Position numbers and translations under genes: made by a program. Positions 36,301 to 49,990 of a stretch of DNA of 64,000 nt are shown here, one piece after another (position 1 is the stretch's first letter; every line of letters starts with the position of its first letter). The DNA lies in contig NC_092363.1 of assembly GCF_030848805.1 (NCBI RefSeq), positions 2,170,001 through 2,234,000 on the forward strand, given 5' to 3'. Source of the DNA: Temnothorax longispinosus. Taxonomy: Eukaryota > Arthropoda > Insecta > Hymenoptera > Formicidae. The notes beneath the pieces were generated by a model. It was given only the letters and a program-made list of their open reading frames with translations, made no database searches and was not told the origin of the DNA.

Positions 36301-39300
36301 TATCTAAGATTATTCTACGTAGTATTCGCTTAATTTCCCCGCGCATGGCATAAGATAATTGAGCAATGTCACGCTACATGATAATAATGCAGACTTTATT
36401 TGAAAGCAAATTGACGTGTAATTTTACTCGATTTTAAACCAAACTGCATATTCAGCGTTAGTCATTATAGGCTACGACAATTAGAAACGTTCTTATTGTC
36501 ATGAAAGAGATTCGTCGGTGATAAATATAAATAAATTCAGATGAGTTGCATGTTATGATTTATAACTACAGCTCTGCTAATTGTCATTATCTTTATTTCG
36601 CTCCGCCGAGCAGCAGAATCGATATTTAATTTAATAAAACAATTTTTCAACTATCGCGAGAAGTCATTAGTTGATAGTTGAATTCTCCCAACATGCTATC
36701 TATTCTGTGAATATTGATAATTGTAGCAAAGCGTGCAAAATATATAAATTAAAAAATAAAGTTTATTTTTCTTGTCAAAGAGAGGGAAAAAAAGAGAGAG
36801 AAAGAGAGGGAGAGAGAGAGGTTCACTATGCGCAGTGATAACGTTATATCAATATTCTGTCACTCATTACTACGAATTTGCAACATGCAAAAATAAAAAA
36901 GTTCCATTAATATGATATATAAAAAAACATTTTACTTTTTCACCGAAATATTGTTTTTCGGAATGAAGATCGATACGCGCGCATGAATACACGCGTGAAT
37001 AGTTTTATTCAGCAACGGTATTAATTATCTTAAAAGGAAATGGAATTCACGAGTGTATCTATGTGTAAAACGCGTATACACTCAGCGTGAATAAATAAAC
37101 GTAAAACATGGGTCAATATCTGCGCTTGTGCGGTGGCTGTAAGAGCTATTTCTCGGCTGGGCGCGGGTTTTAGTACGTAATTATTGGATTAATACGCATT
37201 GTGCAAACGCGGCACGTACCGCACTTATTGTAGTACCAAGATCCACGCTTCGCCGCGTAATTATGTTAGAATTCCTATGGGCCGGTTGTATTTATCTTTT
37301 TCGTATCCTACTTTCCGGAAAATTCGATCGTTTAAAGCGACGCTCGGCCGAGCGCGCTGGGCTCGTAGTAATCTCATAAATATCCACGCTATGTAGAAAC
37401 ATTTAATCAAAGCGGAGAAAAGCAAACCGGGCTAACAGGTCTGAAATAGGTAATTTAAATTACAGTGCATTCGTTCAGTTTGACGTATGTATGTTCATGA
37501 CTGACTTTTAGCAACCACTTCCCGCAGATATTTGTAATTAAACCAGAAGTACGCGGAGCTATGCTGATGAACTTTTAACGCTGCGTAAATTAATAAATTT
37601 ACAGTAATGGTAAAATGTTATTTTTCATTGTTACACAATATTGTATAACATTTCCCAATATTATATCAATTTTTTAATTATATTTTTCTGTTATATTTTC
37701 TAATAACATAAAATCTTATAAAAATCTTATAAACATTTTCATTCACAGACAGCTACAACAATGTAATAATTTATTATTGAAATTCTCATACAATATTATA
37801 TATAATAATTATTGAAATATGGATTGTATTTAAAACAAGACCTTTAGAGAATCAGCTCGCTACTGAATTTTCTCTTTAGTAATTCATTAGATATTTCTTA
37901 TCATCTCCAATTACGAAGCATTTAATAACAATTTCTGAATCGTAATAATTTACGAAAAATTCTTAGACGTTAGCTTACTTCAGTAAATATTGATTGTTTT
38001 GCATTAGTTTAGATAATGGCTTAGAAAATTAAACAAACAAATAGCTTCTGCACTTCAACAATAAAATTTATTTGAAATAAATTTAACATTTAATTTTTCT
38101 TTTCGTGATTTAAAATACACCGCAACAAAACGTGGCATAACAAATTGTCTATGTATTTTTACATGTACAATTCCACAACCACTATATAGAATATTTTATG
38201 ACGTGTACAATTATGACGTATTTGGTTTTTAAATTATAAGCAATCAAAGTTAATCAATAATATTGTGTAAAGTTCAGGCTTGTAATTCATACACAAGCAT
38301 CGATCTGCTATTGACTCTCAGATAGAATTATGTTAAACATATAATCAATATGTACTGGCCAACTCTATAAGATGATTTATCTATGAAAAAGATTCTTCTT
38401 CACGACAAAATATTTTTCAGGTTTCATTTTATTTGAAATGATATAAATTATCGATGAATATGGATGAATAAGCTATATAAAGATAAAATTGACAAACTAT
38501 AAGAATAAGTATAATTAATAATAATTAAATATAATCATTAAATAAGTTAGTTAAAATACGCTACGTAATATAAAATACGCTATGAAATATTTCCTGCTTT
38601 TCTTCTACTCAAGCTTGCGGTATATAAATATTGGAAATTCTTGATTTTATTTTTTGCATCAATTCATATAACATTAGTGACATGAAATAATGTTTAATTA
38701 AGACACAAAAGATTATTAAAAAATGTATACAATTAAAATTCAGTATTGCACAAGTAACATGTTTTGTATGAACAAATTCCGCTGTAAACATGCATTATTA
38801 ATAAACAATCAATATAATATAAATTTTTTTTATTCGAATCGAGCGATGCGTATATTAATTCATTGATCCGAAAATGATGGAAAAATCATATTTAATTCGA
38901 CAAAAAATTGAAAGCGCGATACAAGATATATCCTGATCCAAGCATCGTTAAAGATATAATTATCGCATAAATATAGCAACGAGAACAGCAATTTATAATT
39001 CCCATCCCCTATCGCTTCGATTTTCACATTAAATGAATAAATCGCGCGAAATATCTGCTTCGATAAATAATCGTTGCCTCGATACGTTTACGCGTCATTA
39101 ATCGTGAGAGTTAATTAATAACGCAGTTTGATAATCGCTAATTGTAATAATCGTAGAGAACGATCACGTTTGGTGTCTCCTACCTACTACTCGTGATCGC
39201 GTTTCGAGGAGTACCTAATATGATAACATGGAGTGACTCACGTTCGGGCCGTACCGAGCGAATGACAGCGAAGTGACCGTGTGTATACACAATAGCATGC

Positions 39301-40576
39301 TGTACGCCACAAAAAAAAACGAGCACTGAGCTAGGCAATTTGTCGCTGCCACAAAATTTTTTACGCGCATTATAAAATAAATAAATACTGTATATTTTCT
39401 GTTCTCGATATTTCAAATCGATGTTGATAAAGAGAATATCACTATATACGTATTGAATCTAATATTTTAATTAAAATCTAATGTTTGACTCAAGGAACAA
39501 AACTAATTTTTGTTAAAAAAAAAATTTATCTATAAATAAATCTATAAATTATCTATAATTATCTATAAATTTTAGATAGATTAACTTGTTATCATTATTC
39601 TTTTTCTATATTTTTGTTCCAAATAAAACAAAATTTCGAATTTTAATGAATCAAGAGACTATAAAATTAAGTCATCTTTTCTTTTTTTGTGGCAATTTAA
39701 TCGCATTTTCTTGATTTATTGTAATTACATGATTTCACTACACTCGGAATAAAAAAAATAAAAAGATATATAATATGTAGATTACTTTCTCTTTTTCCTT
39801 CAAGCAAAGATTAACTTTATTCTTAAAATATCTTATTCTCTATTCTTTAAATATATATGTAAATATTAAACGGGTTTATCATATAATTTAATAATTTTTT
39901 AAAATAAAATAATTAGTAAATTAATAAAATTTTCGTAATCAATATTATCTAAGCTGTAAAAATCGCATAGACAGATCGGTAACTGCATGAAAGTATAATA
40001 ATTATAGACCTGAGTATACAAAAATACTACGCGATACTTTTAGTCAATTCTAATTGCTTATAACTCGAAAGTTATTATTTTGTTTTTTTATTATTATTAT
40101 TATAATATTTTCCATATTTTCGTATTAATTTCGATCCTAATCCAAAATGTGTTATTAACTTGTGATATTTATGATAAATGGGACATTCTACGTCTCATGT
40201 GGTCTACGACACGTTCTACATTTCTTTCATCATTTATGTAACAGCAAACGGGAAGGATACATTTACATATCATATCACTGTCACATGACTGTCCGTTCCA
40301 AATTTCAACTTTGATTCAGATTCCATTGAAATGCACATGTTTTTGCATCTAAGTACAGCGCGGCGAGTTACGCTTTCGTAACAATGAAACCAAACCAAAT
40401 GTAGCGCACATAAATAGTCCGATAGCCCAGCTGCTATTTTGGGCACATCTGAAATTTTCTCGCTGTCGTACAACCAGTGGAGAGCTTGTAGCTGCTATAT
40501 ACTTCTGTTTTGTAGAAAAGTATCCTCGAGCGTTATTGTAATAAAAATCGACCAGCTAAAAAAGCTTTTACACACA

Positions 40577-40578
<2 letters not shown>
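36301..40578. other. Very AT-rich noncoding stretch
   Basis: About 4 kb dominated by A/T-rich low-complexity DNA, particularly 37590-38840 and 39400-40140. A GA tract lies at 36777-36821. Tandem-like CTATAAAT units occur near 39525-39575. One CpG-richer piece lies at 37130-37400. No recognised gene. Confidence 0.7.
36777..36821 (+). repeat. 45-nt homopurine GA tract
   Basis: An uninterrupted purine run of GAGAGG, A7 and GAGAGA blocks. Low-complexity and triplex-prone. Confidence 0.93.
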
Positions 40579-40624
<46 letters not shown>

Positions 40625-40643
40625 CCCTCTCTCTCTCTCTTTC
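40579..40643 (+). repeat. 65-nt homopyrimidine (CT)n microsatellite
   Basis: About 21 TC units, a C6 interruption, then about eight more CT units ending TTTC. There is no purine in 65 nt. Likely length-polymorphic and triplex-prone. Confidence 0.96.
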
Positions 40644-41460
40644 ATATAATTTTCATAAACATATCCTTTATATAATACACGTCAATTATGAAAACAAGTG
40701 GAAGCTTATATGTGCGATAATAGCGATTAGTCGATCATCAACGTATATGCTGGGTATGCATAAAGCCACGTCGATAAACTGTCATTGACGGACATCGTAT
40801 ATTTCTCTCTCGGACGCTCTTACATGTGTCGGCGACACGATCATCAATTTTAAAGTTACGCGGGTAAAGTTTATTTCGCGAGTGGCGTGCAAAGGCCGGG
40901 GCTATTGTGAAGTTGTTCAAGTTGTTGGAGACCCAACCCCTCTTCCAGCCTTTCCACTGCGAACGAAACCCAGCATTCGCGTTCCTCGTCGAGCTCCTGG
41001 TAAAGGGGTATCGTACCGGGGCCGGGGGGTGTACGTGCGCCGGAATGTTGCCGGGACAAGGTTGTTTTGTGTGTAGAACACGCTGCCTTCTGACTACATC
41101 AACGTAAGACGGGGGACGATACGAGAAACTCCGAGAAGAATGATGAACGCGTACGCTTTGCACGCAAATGCCGTCCGAATGCAACCTGAACGGAATTCTT
41201 TCTGTCGATACGACAGACTTAGCTGGGGGATACCTTATGTTCATTGATATATGCGCATGAAAACGTGCCAGCTCAAATTTCTCGCGCTTCCATTAACGAT
41301 AAAACGCTCACAAACTCAACGAGCTGCGAAACAAACATGAAAATACGTTTCAGAAAACAATGCGTTCATTTATTGATCGTCGCAACATCAAATATTGATC
41401 TCTTAATGCGCGTATCTCGTACGTATTCCGTGTATCGGTAACCTACCATTCCATGAAATT
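40644..41460. other. GC-rich patch, both strands open
   Basis: GC/CpG content rises at 40860-41250. A 168-codon minus-strand frame (40738-41244, basic, unrecognised) overlaps several plus-strand frames of about 62-66 codons. Overlapping openness on several frames argues for a composition effect rather than a gene. Confidence 0.45.
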
Positions 41461-44400
41461 TCCCAGAGCTAGCTGGTAGAAAATTATTTTATTCCGATTG
41501 TTTTATATTGCTCTCGTGTGCTATTCTAGCTTTATTAAATTCTGAAACATATATGTATATGCTATATGCTTTCCCCGAGAAACAAATTTGTTCTACACAA
41601 CCGCACATTGTAACATAAGAGATTTATGTATTGATTCATTTTTATTTATATGCGAAAAAAATTTAATAATACAATAATTTCAAATTTATACCTCACAGAT
41701 GTTTATGTATCGAATAAAATCATATAGGTTAAAATAGCATGAGTAAAACTGAACTTTATTTAAAAATAATTTCTCTCTGATACTTTCGTCCAGTTCCTTT
41801 TTGAATTCTCTCTTTTGCCATGTTATCTCACGTAAGCTGTAAGATCATTATCACGGATATAATCCTACAAGTTATATCTCTAGAATTACACGGAGTAGCT
41901 TAAATAAATGCGCCGTAACTCTAACGTCATCTTCTAGTATTAATGAGATTATGTCTAAACGCGTGTGTGTACAGTTAGTAAGTGCAATAATGAATGCGGT
42001 GCATAGATCCACTAATTGAAGTTAACTGCTCAAAGTCGCGATCATTAATTATATCAGCGGAGAGACCGATAATGATTTTGACCCAATTAATCGCTCTAAC
42101 AGGGTGATTTGCACCCGTTTGCAGCACGCGCCGCATCAGCAGAAAAAGACGTACGCGTTTAACGTAATGGATAAAAATAAATGGAGCGTTTGTATTCGTA
42201 ATTACAGGCGACGGTCAATGCTCTTGTTGCAAAATGTATATCAACATTAATTATTCTTTTCAAAATAAACGCATGTATGCATACATTTATCAAATGCAAA
42301 CGTTATTAATTATTTATTATAACTATACAAAAATTACGATAAACATAAAAACATTTTGGAATATCTGCATAAATAATTTATGATATAATTAATATAATAA
42401 AGTAATATCAATTTAAAAATTCACGCACAGATCATTGCACAGATGTTTACAAATTTTACACAAATCATAAATATTTTATAACATTAAATTATGATCTTTC
42501 AATATTTTATTTTTCTGCAAGATATACAGATTTTATTATTTATTTTATTAATTTTCAGAAAGGATTATAATGTCTTTTTGGTGGAAAGATCGCAATACCT
42601 TTTTATTTAGTAATCAAAAAGTATTAAAGTTGTAATTATAAAATGCTATTAATAACGCCTATTTCACTTTGTCTAATTTATATCAACGTAAAAATCTTCC
42701 TCAAGAAACAGTTATAAGAACAAATGTTTTATAACGATCTCACATAATCGGATCGTTATATTTATTACAATCCTCCGATATTCCGATCCAAGTGTGAAAA
42801 TGTCATCAGCATGAATATGCGCAAGTTTCAGACATAATTGTAACGCGTGCGTCTTTTCTTTTGTAACATTATTACTTCAGTGTACTCCTACTCTTGATTA
42901 GAATTCTCTTTTATTGATCTTAGAATGGCTCACTCTTTAGCGATATCTTGCTTCTACTCGGCTATATCTCTGTTACCCACTCAAAGTTAGTTCGAAGCAC
43001 GCGACAAGAAAACAATATCCCCGTTCGTGTCTTTCATTCACTCTCGAAGAGCTTTTCTAGAATCGTACTAATCTTTAACAAGGGAGCCCTACACCCTGTA
43101 ACGCATTGTGCAAGATCTTACTGCTTCTGTGCTTCGTGGAGCAAGTTTCAAACTCGGTACAACTTCAGTTAGCTTTAGACTTCTTAGCCCCACTGAATGC
43201 TACGAACGAAATTTATTTATATCCGTACACGCCACTTCACACACAATAACAGAAACTTCGTCCATGAAGTCATGTAATCATAGTGAAATGAGGGCTATTA
43301 GGGAGATATTCCAGTTAGGTCCCGAATATCGAAACTGCGATAGCAAAAACCTGTCGTAATTACATTCGACCTTTAAATAGGCGGTAAGTTTGCGAAAAAT
43401 AATGTAGAAAAATTGATTACCGAAACAGAATGTCGTAAAATGTTTGATGAGATAACAAGTTGATGAAAGAATATAGTGATGAAGTTCCCGAGACTTCCTG
43501 CTGCCTTTTATATTCATGCTCAAAGTTGTGAAACGCAAAAGTGGAGGGAAAAATATTGCCAGGTTGAGGTCCGCTTTATAGCGGGGAGTTGATTGTGTGT
43601 GCGTAAAGTGGATACAAGAGTCTCCATGGAGTAATGTATGACGGCGTGGTTTTTATGCGTCTGCGAATGAATCAGTAAAGGCATTTTTAGTAACGCGAAG
43701 TGATAATAAATTATATACACGAACCCGACACATGCAGGTCTCGAGAGATACGTTCGTGATAAATTCGATGGGTAATCGTTGCGACTATCAGCTGTGTGCT
43801 GTGTGTATAAAAGCTATATTACCGTATTCCTTTTTATTTCATTTCCATCCGCATACCTATTGATTATTTGTCGTTAATTATTTTACCTCGTTGCAAAAAC
43901 GAAAAGGACCAGGTGTACAAACGACTCACTCTCTCATATCTCTTTAATGAGGTCATATGTTTTATTCAATTTCATAATTGCGCGTTCATCCAATCTACGA
44001 GTCATTTTTATCGCGACGAGAGTGTCGTTTTGACAAGCTTACCGAGATAAACGTGTCATTTAGCGCGCTTTAACTTTCGCTGTACTTTTAATGACATTGC
44101 TTGAATTAATTATTCCCCATCGAGTTATGGTGGCTGCAAGTAATGACCAACGCGTCACTTTTCCGAGAATACGCAGCACGAACGTAAGCCACGTCACGTA
44201 GTTTTGAAGTGCAAACCTCTGTCACGGGCGATGAGCACGCGTCCACTAACCCAGTTACAAGTTAAGACTGCAAGCTAGATTAGCTGCTGTACAAAATATA
44301 CTTTTACCCATTATTGTTTTCGAAGGTATTCTATCGAAGGTATTTTAATTGCTCCGTTAAAAGAAAAAAAAGGAAACTGTAAATATATATGTATTAAAAT

Positions 44401-44651
44401 AAATGGTAGATATATAAATATATTTCCTAAAGTCATATCATACTAAACATGATGAAGCGCGTTAGAAATAATACAATTTACAGTTAATATCATATTTCGT
44501 TTGTTTCATATATTGTATTATTAAAACGGAAAGTCAGCTCGGTTAATAAATTTAATTACGTTATTATTTCCAATCCAGTGAAATGGCATAATTGCATTCA
44601 TTATTAGTTATATTAATAATAATTAATTAGCAATATTTGTGTTTGTTGCAG
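41461..44651. other. AT-rich stretch upstream of microexon
   Basis: About 3.2 kb of AT-rich DNA with no recognised gene. A perfect 10-bp stem (TATAACGATC / GATCGTTATA, 11-nt loop) sits at 42730-42760. A short duplication TCGAAGGTATT lies near 44319-44343. The final 70 bases before 44652 are the putative intron end, including ATTTGTGTTTGTTGCAG. Confidence 0.6.
42730..42760. repeat. Perfect 10-bp stem-loop
   Basis: TATAACGATC at 42730-42739 and GATCGTTATA at 42751-42760, with an 11-nt loop. No assigned function. Confidence 0.6.
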
Positions 44652-44687
44652 GACGATTTCTGATCTATCCAACGGAAACAACAACAG
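44652..44687 (+). CDS. Candidate 36-nt cassette microexon
   Basis: A short segment is bounded by a good 3' splice site (TTTGTGTTTGTTGCAG ending 44651) and a consensus 5' splice site (ACAACAG|GTAAGA at 44687/44688). Its length is 36 nt, a multiple of three, so it could be skipped without a frameshift. One frame has a TGA. The other two are open, giving about TISDLSNGNNN or RFLIYPTETTT. TGCATG, the Rbfox-family binding word, lies at 44713-44718, 26 nt after the donor, and a TGC immediately precedes the AG. Known animal microexons of this size are mostly neuronal and use such signals. No flanking exon of the host gene is visible, so the gene is unidentified. Confidence 0.42.
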
Positions 44688-45120
44688 GTAAGATGCAAAG
44701 ATATTTAAACATTGCATGACATAGTAGCTACATCAAAATTGGTTCATATCTAATAAATGTCCTACTCATGTTATTAACAGATTATGCATACATGTTATTA
44801 ATGTTATATAATTTAATATTTATTACGTATTGGCGTATTGCGTGTTAAAGCGTGATGAAGCGCAATCGCAACTTTCATCTATGCTTTACGAGCGACGTTT
44901 TTATTCGACAATTCCGTTCAAGAACTGCGAAAATTCGCAGTCTGGAATATGGGTTCAAATTTAAAACTTGGAAAGATTCATGACGAATGTTGCAGGCATT
45001 CCTGCGTTACGCAAAAGTCGCGCGCGAGCCGCAGCAAAGAAACAAAGTAAATTACGTCATGTATACTTTCGCTGTTAAGACGAGAGTTTATTCCGCAGAC
45101 GGTTTAATGTCGTAAGTTTA
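44688..45120. other. Putative intron downstream of microexon
   Basis: AT-rich start, becoming CpG-richer from about 44860. Nothing beyond the TGCATG motif is recognised. Confidence 0.5.
44713..44718 (+). promoter_or_regulatory. TGCATG, Rbfox-type splicing motif
   Basis: TGCATG lies 26 nt downstream of the candidate donor at 44688. In animals, downstream UGCAUG bound by Rbfox proteins commonly promotes inclusion of the preceding exon. A single hexamer is weak evidence by itself. Confidence 0.35.
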
Positions 45121-45874
45121 CAGAGGACCTTCTCACGGAAGAGGCGGGGTGCCTTCGGCTGTTAGGTATAGGTGTCAACGTTATAGGTGGCTCTTTTCGC
45201 CAGGGCTTTCTCCGTGTGCGTCTTACTTCCCCTTCCCGCCTCTCCCGGTTTCCTCGAAAGGAGCTCACAACGTCCGTGTATTTCTCTCCTTCTACGGCTC
45301 TTCCTCTATCCTACCTACCGCGCAATGCCCGAAGGTATGTTGCAGCTTACAGTCTCACTGTTTATCTTCAGCCGTGAGCTTTTGTGTTTGCACAAGCTCC
45401 CTGGCACTACCAACCGCCGCGCCGCGCCGCGCGTATCCACATCGACCCCGTCCTTCGCGGCCAGCTCCGTGCAAGACGAACTACCGCGGTTCTCTATTTA
45501 TTTAGTTTTTTTCTCGGAAAGTTTGTGGATCCTGTAGGAGAAATGCTTAATTGTCGTAAGTGTCCGCACCGCTGCACAGACCTTGGAAACGTTTTCTTGA
45601 CGAAGCCTCACCGCGGATTTTTTGCCATTCCTGCAAAGATTGAAATTCATAGTGAATGTAACGAGCGTGAATTTATTTGAATGAATTAATTTTGATATCT
45701 TTCAGTCACGATTCTATATTTTATTTAATATTCCCTTAAAAAATGTATTATTATTCGTTTGAATAAGTCCGATACATTTTACGATACTTTCATATTTTTC
45801 TATCTCACTGTGTGTGCGGTATGAATTTTTACTGGCTGAAATTTTTTAAATCTTTTTATTATATATTCGTACAG

Positions 45875-45875
45875 T

Positions 45876-45920
<45 letters not shown>
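45875..45920 (+). repeat. 46-nt homopyrimidine (CT)n microsatellite
   Basis: TTCTTT followed by about 20 CT units without a purine, between an AT-rich flank and a T-rich flank. Confidence 0.96.
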
Positions 45921-45925
<5 letters not shown>

Positions 45926-46756
45926 TCTTTTTTATATCCATATTAATTGAAAGTAACGCCAAAATATTCATACGCTATATCGTCGAGTACATAGCCCTGT
46001 CAGTTGGAAACCATGTCTAACGGGCCGGCGTGAATGGATATTAGAAAAGTTTTCGAGTGAAATTCTGCACATCGACACGAGCGACATTGCTGGTGCTGCG
46101 GTTTCGCGTTAAAAGAAACGTCTAAATTACCCGCGATAGCACCGAATTCCAAACCGGACCGGACGCGACGCGCACGGGTTAGCGCGGGTTAAAAAGTACG
46201 ATGTGGATACTGCGGGCGATGTTCCGTGGCGGTAGTTTTTGCAATTAGCGATATCGGCTACGTCATCCGACACGTTCGGTCGGCCGGGCGACGCGATGCA
46301 CCGGCTGGTGCGGGAATGCGCACTTCGTAGCGTCGTCGCGTCGGTGCCGCCTGGCGTATCGCCAAATTTCCAGCTGACCCATCCTCTTTCTCTCTTTCCC
46401 TTTTCCCGTATCCTCCGTACCCTGCTCCACCTGCCTGCCGTCGACTCCCGCGCGTTGTATATATCGACGCCCAGGGCCATGCGCGTTATCAAACGATTTA
46501 TATCGGTGTGTTTTGCAAAATTTGTGGAGCCAAGGCCTTGCGACTGGCACACGGGGTGCGCGCCAGTCCCGCTCGGGGAATGCATTAAACGTTAACGGCG
46601 AAAATGGATAACGAGGGAAGCGGCCGGATGGTGTGCGCGGCGCCGGCAAAGGGCACCTCGTGCATCGCCATGAGCCAAAAGATACCGCCGCGGCGTGTTA
46701 TCGGGTTTAATCTAGGCTCGTTAATAACCTTTCGCTTTTGTGCGCGCGTACGCCGC

Positions 46757-46791
46757 AGAGGGAGAGAGAGAGAGAGAGAGAGAGAAAGAGA
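46757..46791 (+). repeat. 35-nt homopurine GA tract in CpG island
   Basis: AGAGG, then about 12 GA units, then AAAGAGA, embedded in CpG-rich DNA. GA arrays near promoters can bind GAGA-type factors. Confidence 0.93.
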
Positions 46792-47011
46792 CAGAGATCT
46801 AGGGGTGTACGCGCGTTTCCACGCGCTCATTCGCGGCCAGTCGAGGCTCAGGATTTATGCCTGTCCTCGATAACGCACGCCGTAACGTTGAAAGTCCCGG
46901 AAGCCACGCCTCGCATTTACCGTTAAAACGCGCCCATCTCGTGGCCGTGATCTCGATGCCGCTTTTGACTATCCGTCTTCCTTGTGGGTGGACACGCGTC
47001 GCTCGCAACGA

Positions 47012-47043
47012 ACGAACGTCGTCGGCCGCGGCGCGGCCGTTCG
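47012..47043. repeat. GC-rich interrupted palindrome
   Basis: CGGCCGC-GGC-GCGGCCG at 47023-47039 is a perfect 7-bp stem with a 3-nt loop. Outer CGAACG / CGTTCG words near its edges are also inverted copies, though they are offset. Very stable if single-stranded or transcribed. Confidence 0.5.
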
Positions 47044-47600
47044 CGATAACGTCCGCGAAAATATTCGTCCTGTTACCGTAAGTCTCGACGGCGGAAGAAG
47101 AGAGTCGCCTGGAAAATCCTGATCCCGAATTTTCTCGGCGTCTGTTGGCAGTAAGAGATTCAACGGAAAATGGGACGTACGTTTCGCGTTAAAGAGAAGT
47201 TCCAGGCCGCCCCGGGGATACGAGTCGGCGACGGCGGCTTAGCCTCGAAGTGATTGCGTAAAGGGCGCAGCTGCAGGCACATTCGAGGATTCTTCGGGGA
47301 ATCCGGGCGAGCACCGTCGCCGGGATAACGTCGGAGAACAAAGAGCGGACTAAGCTAAAATAATTGCCAATTACAAAACCGAGCTGGATATTAACATTAT
47401 CTTGGGGAGGCACCGCAGCAGACCGGCGACGTTACCTGCAGCTGCAAGACGATGAGTTTCTTTGTAAGAATGTTTTTCCGCGTCTCTCAGCCCGGGGAAA
47501 ATCTCGAGGTGGAGCAGTTGCCGCATGCGTTTTCTTCTGCGATAACCGACTGTGCCGCACCGTCGGCGTCGTCGAGATAAAGAAGATCGTCCGCCTCCGA

Positions 47601-49990
47601 ACAGAGGAGCGCGGACATTTTCGCTATGAACAATTATTACTACAGCTCGGAGAGCGCTCAACTTTTGAATATCGTTATGACGTGATTTTATCTACTGGTG
47701 CGGAGAAATTCACTAATGCAAGAAACGGGAGACGAGTCTTAAAAGTGCACACTCGCAATTGCGCGGATATGAAGCAAACGTATTGCGCGTTTAATCTGGT
47801 TAAACACAAGATACGGTTAAACGAAACGAGATATGAGCCAGATTTACGGTAATATAAGCAGAATTGCGTACGTAACACGAAGATTCACGAAGGAATAATT
47901 TAATATTTTTTGATGGTCACGTAACCGCAGTTGACATAAAACAAATTTCATGGATATGATATGACATACAATTACCAGTTCACCAGACTTGAAGAATTTT
48001 TCAATGACAATCGTGATACTCTTCATAATTTCCCGCTGCATAACTCGGTCTAAAGCAATATCGCAATTGTCACTATTGTGCTCTTTCCCGTGCAGCAATC
48101 TATCAGGAGATTTTCAGCTTCTTTGTTTCTTCCGCCATTCTCTAACTCTTATTCTCTTACTCTCAAGCATACAATCCTGAATCGGAGTCAAATCCTCGAC
48201 TCAGCTATTCGCGCGAGGGAAATTTCCGATTAAATCGCATTTATTAAATTTGTCTCGATTTACCTCTAATATAGATATATAACTCCTGTCTCTAACGGTG
48301 ACAGCAGAAAAATTACAAATGACACGATACGAAACGATTGTAGTCGTCGTGTTCAGGCAATTATCGGACAGAATTCAGCATATTTGTACCGGAACAGTTC
48401 TGTCACAAATAAATATGAACGACGGGTTTCCGACAGGGAAATAACGAGATTCCGCGACCGCAATTCTGCGTTGCCGGCCATTATTTTCCATTAATCCGCT
48501 ATGGCAGGAAAAACCCGATTCCGGATTGAAGAGTCACTCTCGTCTTCTCATTCGGATTTCCGAGACAACCCCCCTGCCTCGATTTCATTCAAGGTAAAAG
48601 CGGAGAAGTAAATACAAAAAGAAGCCGTACCGTTTGCAAGCCCCTGCCCCAGCCCGCAGACTCGGCCTAAGATTCGGAAAACGCGTTTGTATTAATTAAA
48701 ACGTAATTAATCAGAATTAAATTGACTCGGCCGGATAGGAAGGGCGGGAGCGAGACGACGAAGGAAATTGATTGGTTAAAATGGAAGAAGAATAGCATGG
48801 TGGCGGTAACTTTTCTCGACGAATCATCCGCTAATTCCGCGTATTTTCGCAATCACGACGCGCTCCAAATGGAGAATAATGTAAATATTTTACGAACATC
48901 CAATTAGTTAAAAAAAAAGAGTGCAGAATGCATTCAACAGTGTTTAATGATCTCTTGCAAGATTAAACTTCAGTTACTTGTTTATGTATCAAGATCAGGA
49001 AGCAAAAATGTATGAAACACTTACATTATATTTTTGTATGAAAAGTCTTCAAAACAGATGTGACGTAAAGTTACTTCTCATCTGCACAGTTGCATACTGG
49101 TGTAGAGAGCGACACATTTTCTAGCCAGCTGTATATTCCGAAAAACGTCGGCAAAAAAGAGGTAAAAGGGAAATTTTGATTCGCGCACTTTTATATCGGT
49201 TTTTGTAAAATTTTACATCGGTGTGGTTTTCCGATTGTTAAAAGACACGGACATGCAGTTTTACGTGTAAAATTCAAGGTGTACAACACCACGACACAGA
49301 GTGCGAGAGTACAATCGCTAAAGCATTTATAAAGTTCTTTCAAATGTTCGGTCCGTGGACATTTTAAGAGTCGACCGACTTGCGCGCGGTTCTTACATCT
49401 CTCGGTCTACGTTGGAAAGTTCAGGGCTAACTACGGCGAAACTATTCAACATTTTTTCCCCGTTAATTAAATACCGTTCTTGTAATGGAGTTAAAAGAGT
49501 CGTGGCACTTTAAAATGTTAAATGGGAATTAGGTCACAAACGTACCGGTAAAATTCGTTCTTTTTTTTCCATTACTTCCCATAAACGCGTTTGGTCGATG
49601 TTCAGTATTTTCATTTATTTTCCAAGCGTTCGCGAAACATTGTTGCGGCCGAAACTTGGCATTGCTTTTCGATGGCTTTTTTTTTTTAACAAACAGCTGT
49701 TGACAGCTCGGCGACCTGCTACAAGTGAATTTAAACACGCATTCCTCTGTCAGCGGTTGCAAATGTTAAGCGTATCGAAATCAATGTTTCGCTGAAATTC
49801 CGCAAAATTTATTGCAAATGGTACAAATGATGCATACTTAAAAATTTAAATCTCACGGAGTGTGAAAAATAATTCCAGCATGTATAATTATAAAAATAAT
49901 TACATTGCAGTAATTGCCTTATATGTTTACCGTTATCTTTAACATTATACCCATTAGAAACGCCAATATTACGACACATTTATTACCACT
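47601..49990. other. Mixed background
   Basis: A frame without stops for 162 codons ends at 47852 but has only a TTG start and no recognised features. The rest is mixed and then AT-rich. No gene recognised. Confidence 0.55.

Larger units (their letters stand above)
45121..47600. other. Largest GC/CpG-rich island
   Basis: Two GC-rich blocks (45121-45540 and about 45990-47600) are separated by an AT-rich, CT-repeat spacer. CpG is dense (GCGCGC, CGGCCG). Long frames are open on both strands at once (for example 46127-46585 minus and 46239-46595 plus). Potential donors (TTACC|GTAAGT near 47080, TTGTC|GTAAGT near 45557) lie within or after these blocks. This is the most promoter- or first-exon-like part of the window, but no start site can be fixed. 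Confidence 0.4.

Noticed and set aside
40738..41244. 168-codon minus-strand frame
   Set aside because: Several plus-strand frames are open over the same GC-rich bases, and no homologous features were seen.
46127..46585. 152-codon minus-strand frame and overlapping 118-codon plus-strand frame
   Set aside because: Simultaneous openness on both strands of a CpG island points to composition.
47364..47852. 162-codon plus-strand frame
   Set aside because: It starts only at TTG, lies partly in CpG-rich DNA and has no family resemblance.
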